Positions 47,164-55,936 of a stretch of 64,000 nt of DNA are shown here, piece by piece. This stretch comes from Janibacter cremeus (lineage in GTDB: Bacteria > Actinomycetota > Actinomycetes > Actinomycetales > Dermatophilaceae). How positions within the stretch are numbered: position 1 is the first letter of the stretch; every line of letters begins with the position of its first letter. Location: assembly GCF_029395675.1 (NCBI RefSeq), contig NZ_CP115184.1, forward strand, positions 1,612,001-1,676,000. The letters are read 5' to 3'. The notes beneath the pieces were generated by a model. The model was given only the letters and a program-made list of their open reading frames with translations, had not been told where the DNA came from and did not search any database. A program made the translations under genes and the position numbers.

Positions 47164-48141
47164 TCAGGCCTCGTCCTCGGACTTGGCGAGGTGCTTGGGG
47201 CTGGTGAGGAAGCCGATGCCCCAGGCCCAGTGCATGGTGGCGACCGCGAGGGGGACGCGCGTGCGCACCGGTGCGGGCTCCCCCTTCGAGATCAACCATC
47301 CGCCGGCGGAGACCGCTGCGGCGTAGCCGACGGGGACGAGCCAGGCGGGACGCCACGCGAGGCCGAGCACCCCTGCGGCGACCGTGCCGAGCACCATCGC
47401 CGGCGGGGCCAGGTAGCGGGCGTTCGCCGTCCCGGGGTGCTGGCGGGCGACGACCCGGCGCCAGCGTCCGTAGTTGAAGTACTGGTCGGCCAGCCGCCCC
47501 ACCGTGGACCGGGGACGGTAGGTGACGACGAGGTCGGGCGTGAACCACACCCGACCTCCACCCGAGCGGATGCGATGGTTCATCTCCCAGTCCTGCGCCC
47601 GGGCGAAGTGGGGGTCGTAGCCGCCGACGCGCTCGAGGGCCTCCCTCCGGAAGACCCCGAGGTAGACGGTGTCGGCCTCCCCCGCCACCCCGCCGGTGTG
47701 GAACCGCGAGCCACCCACTCCCAGAGGGCTCTTCATCGCGCACGCGATCGCCCGCTCGAGGTCGCTGACCCCGACCGCGTTCATGATCCCACCGACATTG
47801 TCCGCACCCGTCTCCTCGAGGGTGGCGACGGCCGTGCTCAGGTAGCCGGCCGGGATCTCGGCATGCGCGTCCACCCGCGCGATGACCTCGCCGGTGGACG
47901 CCGCGATCGCGGCGTTGAGGGCGTCCGGGGTGCGCCCGGAGGGGTTGGGCACGGTGCGGACGCGGGGGTCCGCCGCCGCCAGCTCGGCCGCGACCTCGGC
48001 AGTCCGGTCGCTGGAGGGCCCGACGGCGAGGACGACCTCCAGCTCGCCCGGCCAGTCCTGACGCAGGATCTGCCCGACCGAGTCCGCGAGGTGCCGCTCC
48101 TCGTCCAGGACGGGCATGATGACGCTCACTCGGGACAACAC
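47164..48141 (-). CDS. family 2 glycosyltransferase
   Basis: About 325 residues: GT2 domain beginning VSVIMPVLDEERHL, nucleotide-binding ARVDAHAEIPAGYL carrying the DxH metal motif, RAQDWEMNHRIRSGG in place of ED-x-x-x-x-R, and a C-terminal membrane part (VPVGYAAAVSAGGWL region) with two or three helices. Similar to succinoglycan ExoA-type transferases. Start uncertain among GTG 48141, TTG 48138 and GTG 48129; GGAG precedes the first two. Divergent from the LCP gene by 93 bases, consistent with shared work on a wall polymer. Confidence 0.86.
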   Translation of the reverse strand: MLSRVSVIMPVLDEERHLADSVGQILRQDWPGELEVVLAVGPSSDRTAEVAAELAAADPRVRTVPNPSGRTPDALNAAIAASTGEVIARVDAHAEIPAGYLSTAVATLEETGADNVGGIMNAVGVSDLERAIACAMKSPLGVGGSRFHTGGVAGEADTVYLGVFRREALERVGGYDPHFARAQDWEMNHRIRSGGGRVWFTPDLVVTYRPRSTVGRLADQYFNYGRWRRVVARQHPGTANARYLAPPAMVLGTVAAGVLGLAWRPAWLVPVGYAAAVSAGGWLISKGEPAPVRTRVPLAVATMHWAWGIGFLTSPKHLAKSEDEA

Positions 48142-48221
48142 GGGCTCCAGTATGGACAAGGTCACGACCACCGCTACCGGGACTCGCCGCTGGCGTCGTG
48201 CAGGTTCCCCGTCTTTGCTCT

Positions 48222-48227
48222 TATCCT
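48222..48227 (+). promoter_or_regulatory. -10 element (TATCCT) of the LCP gene
   Basis: TATCCT followed by 7 bases and the ATG at 48235, no Shine-Dalgarno. Confidence 0.55.
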
Positions 48228-48234
48228 CGGTCGC

Positions 48235-49608
48235 ATGCCTGATCGCCCCCCGCGCCCCCGTCGCCCCTCCGGCGGCCGCCCCTCCGGTAGCCCCGACGGT
48301 GACGACGCGATCACCTTCGACGCCCGACGCGGGCGGCGGGACGGCGACGACACGGCCAGGGCGATCCCGATCGGGCGCCGCGAACGGCCCGCACGCCCGG
48401 CGCCCCCCGGCGACGAGCGCTCCCCCGGCCAGCGGCCGCCGGCCCACCAGCGCCCGGCGGGAGGGCGCCCAGCAGCCGCCGGGGCCCGCCCGGCCCCCCG
48501 GGACGAATCCCGCACCCGCGTCATGCCCACCGGCACCCCACCCCCACGCCCGTCCGGCGGCGGCGCGCGCGGGGGCGGACCTCCCCGCCCGACGGGCGGT
48601 CACGGGGGCGGTGGGGGGCCGCGCGACGCGGGCCGACCGTCCCGTCCGCGGCGCCGGCGCGGCCGCACGGTCGTCTCCGTGCTGCTCGTCCTCGTCGTGG
48701 CGTGGGTCGCCGGCATGTTCTGGGCCGTCACCGCCTCGTGGGCGGAGGTCGGCACCGTCGACGCCTCGCCCGACGGCAACCGACCGTCCAGCGAGGGACG
48801 CAACGTGCTCCTCGTCGGCAGCGACTCCCGCGCCGGGCTGACTGCCGAGGAGCGCCAGGAGCTCGGCACGGGCGAGGACACCGGCGGCGCGCGCACCGAC
48901 TCGATCCTCGTGCTGCACACCGGCAGCGGCCCCTCCACGCTCCTGTCGATCCCCCGGGACTCCTACGTCGAGATCCCGGGACACGGGATGAACAAGATCA
49001 ACGCCTCCTTCAGCATCGGCGGCGCCGAGCTGCTCACGGAGACGATCGAGCACAACACGGGCCTGGAGATGGACGGCTACATGGAGATCGGCTTCGGCGG
49101 CTTCGCCGGCGTCGTCGACGCCGTGGGCGGCGTCGAGATCTGCGTCGAAAACGCCATGGACGACGAGAAGGCCCACATCAACCTCGAGCCCGGGTGCCAG
49201 GTCCTCGACGGCAAGACCGCGCTGGGGTACGTGCGCGCCCGTTACTCCGACCCCGAGGGCGACCTGGGTCGCGCGCAGCGGCAGCGGGAGTTCCTCGGCG
49301 CGCTCTCGGACAAGATGATCTCCCCCGCCAACCTGCTGCTGCCGTGGCGGGTGCACTCCCTGGGCACCTCGACCGCCGGTGCGCTGACCGTGGGCGAGGA
49401 CGACTCGATGATCGGCACGGCCCGGGCGCTGTGGGCCTTCCGCGGGATCTCGTCGGGGGACGGCAACTCCATGGTCGTCCCCACCAGTGACACCAGCGTG
49501 CCGACACCGGTCGGGTCCGCCGTCCTGTGGGACGAGACCCGGTCGGAGCAGCTCTTCGCGGACCTGCGTGCGGACGAGCCACTGTCGGTCACACCCGATG
49601 ACAGCTGA
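48235..49608 (+). CDS. LytR-CpsA-Psr (LCP) family cell-wall polymer transferase
   Basis: 457 residues: a disordered cytoplasmic Pro/Arg/Gly-rich N-terminus (1-140), one membrane helix (about 145-167, VVSVLLVLVVAWVAGMFWAV), and an extracytoplasmic LCP domain (190-420). Conserved LCP residues appear in VGSDSR, RTDSILVLHT, LLSIPRDSYVEIPG and KINASFSIGG. LCP enzymes attach undecaprenyl-linked glycopolymers to peptidoglycan. The long upstream open frame (from 46702) is a shadow; the TANNNT box fixes the ATG at 48235. Confidence 0.92.
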   Translation: MPDRPPRPRRPSGGRPSGSPDGDDAITFDARRGRRDGDDTARAIPIGRRERPARPAPPGDERSPGQRPPAHQRPAGGRPAAAGARPAPRDESRTRVMPTGTPPPRPSGGGARGGGPPRPTGGHGGGGGPRDAGRPSRPRRRRGRTVVSVLLVLVVAWVAGMFWAVTASWAEVGTVDASPDGNRPSSEGRNVLLVGSDSRAGLTAEERQELGTGEDTGGARTDSILVLHTGSGPSTLLSIPRDSYVEIPGHGMNKINASFSIGGAELLTETIEHNTGLEMDGYMEIGFGGFAGVVDAVGGVEICVENAMDDEKAHINLEPGCQVLDGKTALGYVRARYSDPEGDLGRAQRQREFLGALSDKMISPANLLLPWRVHSLGTSTAGALTVGEDDSMIGTARALWAFRGISSGDGNSMVVPTSDTSVPTPVGSAVLWDETRSEQLFADLRADEPLSVTPDDS

Positions 49609-49648
49609 GGAGCACACCCCGGCGCGGTGAGCGCGGTCACACGGACGT

Positions 49649-49654
49649 TAGTGT
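49649..49654 (+). promoter_or_regulatory. -10 element (TAGTGT) of the hydroxybutyryl-CoA dehydrogenase gene
   Basis: TAGTGT, 6 bases before the ATG at 49661; leaderless configuration. Confidence 0.6.
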
Positions 49655-49660
49655 GACGCC

Positions 49661-50521
49661 ATGGACAACAGCATGGACAAGATCGGGGTCGTCGGCTGCG
49701 GCCTCATGGGGGCGGGTATCGCCGAGGTGTGTGCTCGCGCCGGCTCGGACGTCGTCGTCGTGGAGTCGAGCCAGGAGCGCGCCGACGCCGGCCGCGGCCG
49801 ACTGGAGAAGTCGCTGCGTCGGGCCGAGGAGCGTGGCCGTCTCGAGAGTGCGGACGCGGCCCTCGAGCGCATCCGGGTCGTGACCGATCTGGGCGAGCTC
49901 GCCGACCGGGACATGGTCGTCGAGGCCATCGTCGAGGACGAGACGGCGAAGGTCGAGCTGTTCAAGCAGCTCGACGAGATCGTCGAGTCGCAGGATGCGA
50001 TCCTGGCCTCCAACACCAGCTCGATCCCGATCATGAAGCTCGCCACGGTCACCAAGCGCCCGGGCAACGTCCTCGGTGTGCACTTCTTCAACCCGGTCCC
50101 CGTGCTCAAGCTCGTCGAGCTCGTCCCCTCCCTGATGACGGAGGAGGAGACGACCGAGCGCGCCCGCGCCTACGTCGACGGCAGGCTCGGCAAGCACGCG
50201 ATCACCTGCCAGGACCGAGCCGGCTTCGTCGTCAACTCCCTACTGATCCCGTTCATCCTCAGCGCGATCCGCATGTACGAGTCCGGCTTCGCGACCGCCG
50301 AGGACATCGACCAGGGCTTCGTGCTCGGGGCGGCCCACCCGCAGGGCCCGCTCGCGCTGGCGGACCTGATCGGCCTGGACACGACGATGGCCGTCGCCCA
50401 GTCGCTCTACGAGGAGTTCAAGGAGCCGCTGTACGCGCCCCCGCCGCTGCTCGCCCGCATGGTCGATGCCAACCTGCTCGGCCGCAAGGTCGGGCGCGGG
50501 TTCTACACCTACGACCGCTGA
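49661..50521 (+). CDS. 3-hydroxybutyryl-CoA dehydrogenase
   Basis: NAD(P)-dependent oxidation of 3-hydroxybutyryl-CoA. 286 residues: Rossmann motif G9-x2-G12-x-G14-x2-G17 in GVVGCGLMGAG, NTSSIPI, the family's GVHFFNPVPVLKLVELV with catalytic His, and DRAGFVVNSLLIPFILSAI leading the C-terminal dimer domain. Length is right for the FadB2/Hbd type without hydratase domain. Leaderless start. Followed by a strong terminator shared with the convergent acyl-CoA dehydrogenase. Confidence 0.95.
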   Translation: MDNSMDKIGVVGCGLMGAGIAEVCARAGSDVVVVESSQERADAGRGRLEKSLRRAEERGRLESADAALERIRVVTDLGELADRDMVVEAIVEDETAKVELFKQLDEIVESQDAILASNTSSIPIMKLATVTKRPGNVLGVHFFNPVPVLKLVELVPSLMTEEETTERARAYVDGRLGKHAITCQDRAGFVVNSLLIPFILSAIRMYESGFATAEDIDQGFVLGAAHPQGPLALADLIGLDTTMAVAQSLYEEFKEPLYAPPPLLARMVDANLLGRKVGRGFYTYDR

Positions 50522-50526
50522 GCCAC

Positions 50527-50568
50527 GAACGAAGGCCCCCGCTCCTCGCGGAGTGGGGGCCTTCGTGG
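50527..50568. terminator. bidirectional terminator
   Basis: Arm GAAGGCCCCCGCTC (50531-50544) pairs with GAGTGGGGGCCTTC (50551-50564) around a 6-base loop, one G-T pair; the outer bases CACGAA/TTCGTG lengthen the stem. It lies between the convergent hydroxybutyryl-CoA and acyl-CoA dehydrogenase genes. Confidence 0.85.
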
Positions 50569-50615
50569 CGTGTCGCGAACCCGGCCGATGGGTGGCGACG
50601 AGCGCAGCGGACGCC

Positions 50616-51794
50616 TCAGCGCGTCGTCGGCAGGCCCTTGAGGAGCTGACGTGCCATCACGACCCGCTGGACCTGGTTGGTGCCCTCGTAGATCTGGGTG
50701 ATCTTCGCGTCGCGCATCATCCGCTCGAGCGGGAAGTCCCGGGTGTAGCCGGCGCCACCGAGCAGTTGCACGGCGTCGGTCGTGACCTTCATGGCCACAT
50801 CGGAGGCGTAGCACTTGGCGGCGGCGCCGAAGAAGGGCAGGTCCTCGTCGTGGCGCTCGGACTTCGCGGACGCGACGTAGACCATCTGGCGTGCGGCCTC
50901 GAGCTCCATGGCCATGTCCGCGAGCATGAACTGGATGCCCTGGAAGTCGGCGATGTGCTTGCCGAACTGCTTGCGCTCCTTGACGTAGGCCAACGCCTCG
51001 TCGAGGGCACCCTGTGCGATACCGACGGCCTGGGCACCGATCGTCACGCGGGTGTGGTCCAGGGTGCGCAGGGCGATCTTCAGGCCCTCGCCCTCGGCCC
51101 CGACGATGCGGTCACCGGGGATGCGGCAGTTGTCGAAGTGCAGCTCACGGGTCGGCGAACCCTTGATGCCGAGCTTGCGCTCCTTCTCGGAGAAGCCGAA
51201 ACCCTCGTCGGACTTCTCGACGACGAAGGCGGAGATGTTGCCCCCGCGCGGACCGTCGGGGTCGGTGACCGCCATGACGGTGTAGAGCTCGGACTCACCG
51301 GCGTTGGTGATCCACGCCTTCTGGCCGTTGAGGACCCAGTCGTCGCCGTCCCTGATCGCCTTGCAGCGCATGCCGGCCGTGTCGGACCCCGCCTCGCGCT
51401 CGGACAGGCCGTAGGAGATGCCCTCGCCCTTGGCAACCCTTGGCATGTAGCGGGCGTTGATCTCGTCGGACCCCCCGAGCATGATCGGCATGGAGCCGAG
51501 CTTGTTGACCGCGGGGATGAGCGACGACGAGGCGCACACCCGGGCGACCTCCTCGATGATGATCGACACCGCCAGTGCGTCGGCGCCGACACCACCGTGC
51601 TCCTCCGCGACGTGGGCCGCGTGGAAGTCGGCGTCGACCAGAGCCTTGTTGGCCTCGGCCGGGAAGCGGGACTCCTCGTCGACCGCGGCGGCGAAGGGGG
51701 CGATCTTGTCCTCCGCGACCGCCCTCACCGCCTCACGGATGGCCTCGTGGTCCTCGGAGGTGCGGAACAGGTCGAAATCTGGGTTGGCGCTCAC
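50616..51794 (-). CDS. acyl-CoA dehydrogenase (short/branched-chain type)
   Basis: FAD-dependent first step of beta-oxidation, passing electrons to ETF. 392 residues with the catalytic base Glu in QIYEGTNQVQRVVMAR near residue 370, FAD/substrate loops YGLSEREAGSDTAGM and WITNAGES, and LLGGAGYTRDFPLERMMRD. Motifs fit short-chain or isovaleryl/isobutyryl-type enzymes better than long-chain ones. GTG start, TAGCAT 8 bases upstream. With the CoA transferase and hydroxybutyryl-CoA dehydrogenase it suggests C4 acid use. Confidence 0.93.
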   Translation of the reverse strand: MSANPDFDLFRTSEDHEAIREAVRAVAEDKIAPFAAAVDEESRFPAEANKALVDADFHAAHVAEEHGGVGADALAVSIIIEEVARVCASSSLIPAVNKLGSMPIMLGGSDEINARYMPRVAKGEGISYGLSEREAGSDTAGMRCKAIRDGDDWVLNGQKAWITNAGESELYTVMAVTDPDGPRGGNISAFVVEKSDEGFGFSEKERKLGIKGSPTRELHFDNCRIPGDRIVGAEGEGLKIALRTLDHTRVTIGAQAVGIAQGALDEALAYVKERKQFGKHIADFQGIQFMLADMAMELEAARQMVYVASAKSERHDEDLPFFGAAAKCYASDVAMKVTTDAVQLLGGAGYTRDFPLERMMRDAKITQIYEGTNQVQRVVMARQLLKGLPTTR

Positions 51795-51830
51795 GTCTGG
51801 TGATGCTACCCGTGGTGGTTCCTGCCGCGA

Positions 51831-53006
51831 TCAGGAGTCCGTGCCGAAGAGGTCGCGGGTGTAGATCTTGTCGGCGACGTCCTCCAGCGCCGGGGTGCGC
51901 CGGTTGGCGATGATGACGTCGCAGACCTGCTTGAACTCCTCGAGGTCGCGCACGACCCGTGAACCGAAGAAGGTCTCCTCCTCCATCACCGGCTCGTAGA
52001 CGACCACCTCGACGCCCTTGCCCTTCAGACGCTTCATGATCCCCTGGATCGAGGAGGCCCGGAAGTTGTCCGAGCCGGACTTCATGATCAGCCGGTGCAC
52101 CCCGACGACCCGCGGCTCGCGCCGCAGGACGTCCTCGGCGACGAAGTCCTTGCGGGTGCGGTTGGAGTCGACGATCGCCTGCATGAGGTTCTGCGGGACC
52201 TCCTGGTAGTTGGCCAGGAGCTGCTTGGTGTCCTTGGGCAGGCAGTAACCCCCGTACCCGAAGGACGGGTTGTTGTAGTGCGTACCGATCCTCGGGTCGT
52301 GGCCGACACCGTCGATGATCTGGCGGGTGTTCAGCCCGTTGGTCGCGGCGAAGGTGTCCAGCTCGTTGAAGTAGGCCACCCGCATGGCGAGGTAGGTGTT
52401 GGCGAAGAGCTTGATCGCCTCGGCCTCGGTCGCGTTCGTCAGCAGCACCGGGACGTCGGGGTCCTCGGCGCCCTCGACGAGCAGGTCTGCGAAGCGGCGC
52501 GCCCGCTCGCTGACCTCACCGACGACGATGCGGCTGGGGTAGAGGTTGTCCCGCAGGGCCTGCCCCTCCCGCAGGAACTCGGGGCTGAAGATCAGGTTGT
52601 CGGTACCCAGCTTCTCGCGCAGGGCGGCCGTGAAGCCGACGGGGATCGTCGACTTGACCACCATGACCGCCTCGGGGTTGATCGCCATGACGTCGCTGAT
52701 GACACCCTCGACCGAGCTGGTGTTGAAGTAGTTGGTGTCGGCGTCGTAGTCGGTGGGGGTGGCGATGACCACGAAGTCGGCCCCCGCGTAGGCCTTCTCC
52801 TTGTCGAGGGTGAAGGTCAGGTCGAGGTCACGACCCGTGAGGAAGTCGACGATCTCGGCGTCCTCGATCGGGCTCTGCCCGCGGCCCAGCATCTCGACGC
52901 GACGGGCATCGATGTCGAAGCCGACGACCTCGTTGTGCTGGGCGAGCAGGACGGCCATCGACAGGCCCACGTAGCCGGTCCCGACGACGGCGATCTTCGT
53001 AGTCAC
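51831..53006 (-). CDS. ugd: UDP-glucose/GDP-mannose 6-dehydrogenase family
   Basis: NAD-dependent double oxidation of a nucleotide sugar, most likely UDP-glucose to UDP-glucuronate for surface polysaccharide. 391 residues: [19 protein letters not shown] (NAD fold), [17 protein letters not shown], and catalytic Cys in [16 protein letters not shown] near residue 255. C-terminal nucleotide domain includes EVVVYEPVM. Resembles the E. coli Ugd sub-type. The GTG at 53006 has GAGGGA about 8 bases upstream; the GTG at 53021 lacks one. Confidence 0.92.
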   Translation of the reverse strand: MTTKIAVVGTGYVGLSMAVLLAQHNEVVGFDIDARRVEMLGRGQSPIEDAEIVDFLTGRDLDLTFTLDKEKAYAGADFVVIATPTDYDADTNYFNTSSVEGVISDVMAINPEAVMVVKSTIPVGFTAALREKLGTDNLIFSPEFLREGQALRDNLYPSRIVVGEVSERARRFADLLVEGAEDPDVPVLLTNATEAEAIKLFANTYLAMRVAYFNELDTFAATNGLNTRQIIDGVGHDPRIGTHYNNPSFGYGGYCLPKDTKQLLANYQEVPQNLMQAIVDSNRTRKDFVAEDVLRREPRVVGVHRLIMKSGSDNFRASSIQGIMKRLKGKGVEVVVYEPVMEEETFFGSRVVRDLEEFKQVCDVIIANRRTPALEDVADKIYTRDLFGTDS

Positions 53007-53143
53007 GTTGTGTTCCCTCACAGAGCTCGACGGTGTCCGGGGAGGGCCTCCCCAGGTGGAATTGTGCCGTGTGCGTCACAGAATCCACGACCGGGCGGGC
53101 GCGGGCCATTGATTCCCGCGTGCGGTCGGCGTTGGATGGTCAC

Positions 53144-53596
53144 ATGAGCCTCACGCACAGGAACGACACCGAGACGATGCGACGCCTCATTGCCGACCCG
53201 GGCACGTGGGTCGTCGTGGGTCTGAGCAACAACGACGACCGCGATGCCCTGCGGGTGGCGCAGTGGCTCAAGAAGGAGATGCACAAGGCGATCATCCCGG
53301 TCCATCCCTCCGCGGAAACCGTCGACGGCGACACCGGCTACGCCTCCTTGGCCGACATCCCGGACACCGACATCAAGGTCGTGGACTGCTTCGTCAACTC
53401 CGAGCACGTCGGCGAGGTCGTCGACGAGGCCATCGCCCACAAGGACCGCCTCCAGATCGATGCCATCTGGATGCAGCTGGGTGTCGAGGACCCGGCCGCT
53501 GCCGACCGCGCCCGGGAGGCCGGCCTGATGGTCGTGATGAACACCTGCCCGAAGATCGAGTGGCGACGCCTGCGCGGTGAGGGCGCGGTGCGCTGA
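53144..53596 (+). CDS. CoA-binding domain protein (YccU type)
   Basis: 150-residue Rossmann protein of the CoA_binding_2 family. TWVVVGLSNNDDRDALRVAQWL is the nucleotide-binding loop, then IPVHPSAETVDG, VVDCFVNSEHVGEVVDEAI and IWMQLGVEDP. Small stand-alone members bind CoA and may be regulatory; reaction unknown. TTGGAT lies 6 bases before the ATG. Stops one base before the convergent purE stop. Confidence 0.9.
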   Translation: MSLTHRNDTETMRRLIADPGTWVVVGLSNNDDRDALRVAQWLKKEMHKAIIPVHPSAETVDGDTGYASLADIPDTDIKVVDCFVNSEHVGEVVDEAIAHKDRLQIDAIWMQLGVEDPAAADRAREAGLMVVMNTCPKIEWRRLRGEGAVR

Positions 53597-53597
53597 C

Positions 53598-54161
53598 CTA
53601 GTCGGCCGACCTGCGCCGGCGCAGCCGCTCCCCCTTCGCGCGGGCCTGCGCGGACAGGTCGGAGGCGAAGTCCGCCAAGGACGACCGCAGCCGCGCCGCC
53701 TCCTCGCCCTCACCGGCCCCGAGGATCCGTGCGGCCATCAGGCCGGCGTTGCGGGCCCCACCGACGGCCATCGTGGCGACCGGGATCCCGGCAGGCATCT
53801 GCACGATCGACAGCAGCGAGTCCATGCCGTCCAGATGCTTCAGCGGCACCGGGACGCCGACGACCGGCAGCGTCGTCACCGACGCGAGCATGCCCGGCAG
53901 GTGGGCCGCTCCCCCGGCGCCGGCGATGATGACCCGCAGCCCCCGTGACTCGGCCTGCTGGCCGTACTCGATCATCTCGGTCGGCATCCGGTGCGCGGAG
54001 ACCACATCGGCCTCGTAGGCGATGCCGAGGTCCTCGAGCACCTCGGCCGCCGCCTCCATGGTCGGCCAGTCGCTGTCGCTGCCCATGACCAGCGCGACGC
54101 GCGGGACCCGGTCCGCACCGGCCTCGGTGGTCTTGCTCGTCACACGGCTCGTGCTGGTCAT
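53598..54161 (-). CDS. purE: N5-carboxyaminoimidazole ribonucleotide mutase PurE
   Basis: Converts N5-CAIR to CAIR in purine synthesis. 187 residues with class I PurE motifs [23 protein letters not shown] (active-site His), [14 protein letters not shown] and [16 protein letters not shown]. The C-terminal 25 residues are basic ([15 protein letters not shown]) and not part of the enzyme core. The ATG overlaps the purK stop in an ATGA. Confidence 0.97.
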   Translation of the reverse strand: MTSTSRVTSKTTEAGADRVPRVALVMGSDSDWPTMEAAAEVLEDLGIAYEADVVSAHRMPTEMIEYGQQAESRGLRVIIAGAGGAAHLPGMLASVTTLPVVGVPVPLKHLDGMDSLLSIVQMPAGIPVATMAVGGARNAGLMAARILGAGEGEEAARLRSSLADFASDLSAQARAKGERLRRRRSAD

Positions 54162-55330
54162 TCCACGATCACTCCCTGGATGTAGTCGGCCGCGTGCCGT
54201 GCGCGCTCGCGCAGGTCGGTCAGGTCGTCGCCGGAGACGTTGACGTGCCCGATCTTGCGCAACGGCCGCACACCCTTGCCGTAGAGGTGCACCTTCAGCT
54301 CGGGATCACGGGCCATGAGGTGCCGGTAGGTCGGGTAGAGGTCGGTGTGCTCCCCACCGAGCACATTGCCCATCACCGTCCACGGCGCCCGCGGACGCGG
54401 CGAGCCGAGCGGCAGGTCGAGCACCGCACGCAGGTGCTGCTCGAACTGCCCGGTCACGGCACCGTCCATGCTCCAGTGTCCCGAGTTGTGCGGACGCATG
54501 GCCAGCTCGTTGACGAGCACGGAGCCGTCGGCGAGCTCGAAGAGCTCGACGGCCATGACACCGGTGACCTCGAGCGTCGCGGCGATGTCCAGACCGACGA
54601 GTGTCGCCGCCCGGGCGGCATCCGCGGCCAGGCCCGGGGCGGGGGCGATGACCTCGGTGCAGATGCCGTCGGTCTGGACGGTCTCGACCACCGGCCACGC
54701 GGCCGCCTGGCCGGAGGGGCTGCGCGCGAGCAGGACCGCCAGCTCACGGACGAAGGGGACGGCCTCCTCCAGGAGCAAGGGCTCACCGCGCTCGGCCGCG
54801 GTCGCCAGCCACCCGTCGAGGTCCTCCACGCGATCGGCGACGAGGACCCCCTTCCCGTCGTAGCCACCCCGGGGGGTCTTGGCCACGACCGGCCAGCCCA
54901 CCTCCTCGGCGAAGGCCGTGACCTCCGCAGCGCTCGAGGCCGCGGTCCACCGCGGGCAGGGCATCCCGGCCGCCGTCAGCGCCTCGCGCATGACGAGCTT
55001 GTCCTGGGCGTGCCGCAGGGCCTCGGGTGCGGGATGGAGGGCGACACCGTCGTCGACGAGCGCCTGCAGGACCTCCACGGGCACGTGCTCGTGGTCGAAG
55101 GTGACCACGTCGCACTCGCGGGCGAAGGCCCGCACCGCCTCGACGTCGGTGTGCTCACCGACCGGTGACGAGGGCACGACGAGGGCGGCGCTCGAGCGCG
55201 CGTCCTCGGCGAGGACGGAGAGGGTCAGCCCCAGCTCCGCAGCGGGGCCGGCACACATGCGGGCGAGCTGGCCGCCGCCGATGATGCCGACGACGGGGAA
55301 TCCTCCAGGGGCACGGTGGGGTATCGACAC
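54158..55330 (-). CDS. purK: 5-(carboxyamino)imidazole ribonucleotide synthase PurK
   Basis: ATP-grasp enzyme that carboxylates AIR to N5-CAIR, feeding PurE. 390 residues: [20 protein letters not shown] at the N-terminus, ATP-grasp loop [31 protein letters not shown] (metal and substrate) and the C-terminal [20 protein letters not shown] at 55330 is supported by TAGGGT on the minus strand 7 bases before it (leaderless). Operon purK-purE as in Rv3276c-Rv3275c. Confidence 0.95.
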   Translation of the reverse strand: MSIPHRAPGGFPVVGIIGGGQLARMCAGPAAELGLTLSVLAEDARSSAALVVPSSPVGEHTDVEAVRAFARECDVVTFDHEHVPVEVLQALVDDGVALHPAPEALRHAQDKLVMREALTAAGMPCPRWTAASSAAEVTAFAEEVGWPVVAKTPRGGYDGKGVLVADRVEDLDGWLATAAERGEPLLLEEAVPFVRELAVLLARSPSGQAAAWPVVETVQTDGICTEVIAPAPGLAADAARAATLVGLDIAATLEVTGVMAVELFELADGSVLVNELAMRPHNSGHWSMDGAVTGQFEQHLRAVLDLPLGSPRPRAPWTVMGNVLGGEHTDLYPTYRHLMARDPELKVHLYGKGVRPLRKIGHVNVSGDDLTDLRERARHAADYIQGVIVE

Positions 55331-55337
55331 GATGAGC

Positions 55338-55343
55338 ACCCTA
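55338..55343 (-). promoter_or_regulatory. -10 element (TAGGGT) of purKE
   Basis: Minus-strand TAGGGT, 7 bases before the GTG at 55330. The divergent gtrA box lies only 29 bases away, so the two promoters are back to back. Confidence 0.55.
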
Positions 55344-55371
55344 CGATGCCGCGGTTGCCTCGTGCCGCGTC

Positions 55372-55377
55372 TACCCT
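55372..55377 (+). promoter_or_regulatory. -10 element (TACCCT) of the gtrA-like gene
   Basis: TACCCT, then 7 bases, then the ATG at 55385. Confidence 0.55.
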
Positions 55378-55384
55378 GCGGTAG

Positions 55385-55930
55385 ATGGCCGACTCCACGC
55401 CGCCGACGGCAGATGCCGACGACGCATCCCGCGATCACCGGCGGGGACGGCTCTCCGGTCTCATCGACACCCTCTGGCACGAGATGGCCAAGTTCGGCGT
55501 CGTCGGGGCCCTGGCCTTCGTCATCGACATCGGCGGGATGAACCTGCTGACCAGCACAGTCCTCACCGACAAGGTCACCACGGCCCGGATCATCAGCGGG
55601 GTCGTGGCGACCCTCTTCGCGTGGGTCGGAAACCGGAGCTGGACGTTCGCGCACCGACGCTCCCGGCCTGCCCACCACGAGGTGACGCTCTTCTTCGTCG
55701 TCAACGGCGTGGCTCTGGTCATGTCGACCCTGACGCTGGTCATCTCGCACTACGGGCTCGACCTCACCACACGTCTGGCCGACAACACCGCGACGATCCT
55801 CGGGATCGGGTTGGGGACCCTCTTCCGCTTCTGGGCCTACCGCCGGGTCGTCTTCGTCCACGAACCACTGGACGTGGGCACCTCACCGCTGCACCACGAG
55901 GAGGAGGATGACGGGGCCGCTCGCCCCTGA
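55385..55930 (+). CDS. GtrA family membrane protein
   Basis: 181 residues with four membrane helices of the GtrA family, which flips or carries polyprenyl-linked sugars for surface glycans. Pattern: EMAKFGVVGALAFVIDIGGMN (helix 1), RIISGVVATLFAWVGNRSWTF (helix 2), VTLFFVVNGVALVMSTLTLV (helix 3), TILGIGLGTLFRFWAYRRVVF (helix 4). Acidic, His-rich tail. Divergent from purKE as Rv3277 is. Convergent with the histidine kinase gene, 6 bases apart. Confidence 0.9.
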   Translation: MADSTPPTADADDASRDHRRGRLSGLIDTLWHEMAKFGVVGALAFVIDIGGMNLLTSTVLTDKVTTARIISGVVATLFAWVGNRSWTFAHRRSRPAHHEVTLFFVVNGVALVMSTLTLVISHYGLDLTTRLADNTATILGIGLGTLFRFWAYRRVVFVHEPLDVGTSPLHHEEEDDGAARP

Positions 55931-55936
55931 GCGGCC

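Noticed and set aside
46702..48234. Upstream extension of the LCP gene frame through the CoA-transferase end and intergenic DNA
   Set aside because: The residues are disordered nonsense and a TANNNT box plus ATG at 48235 fits the family start.
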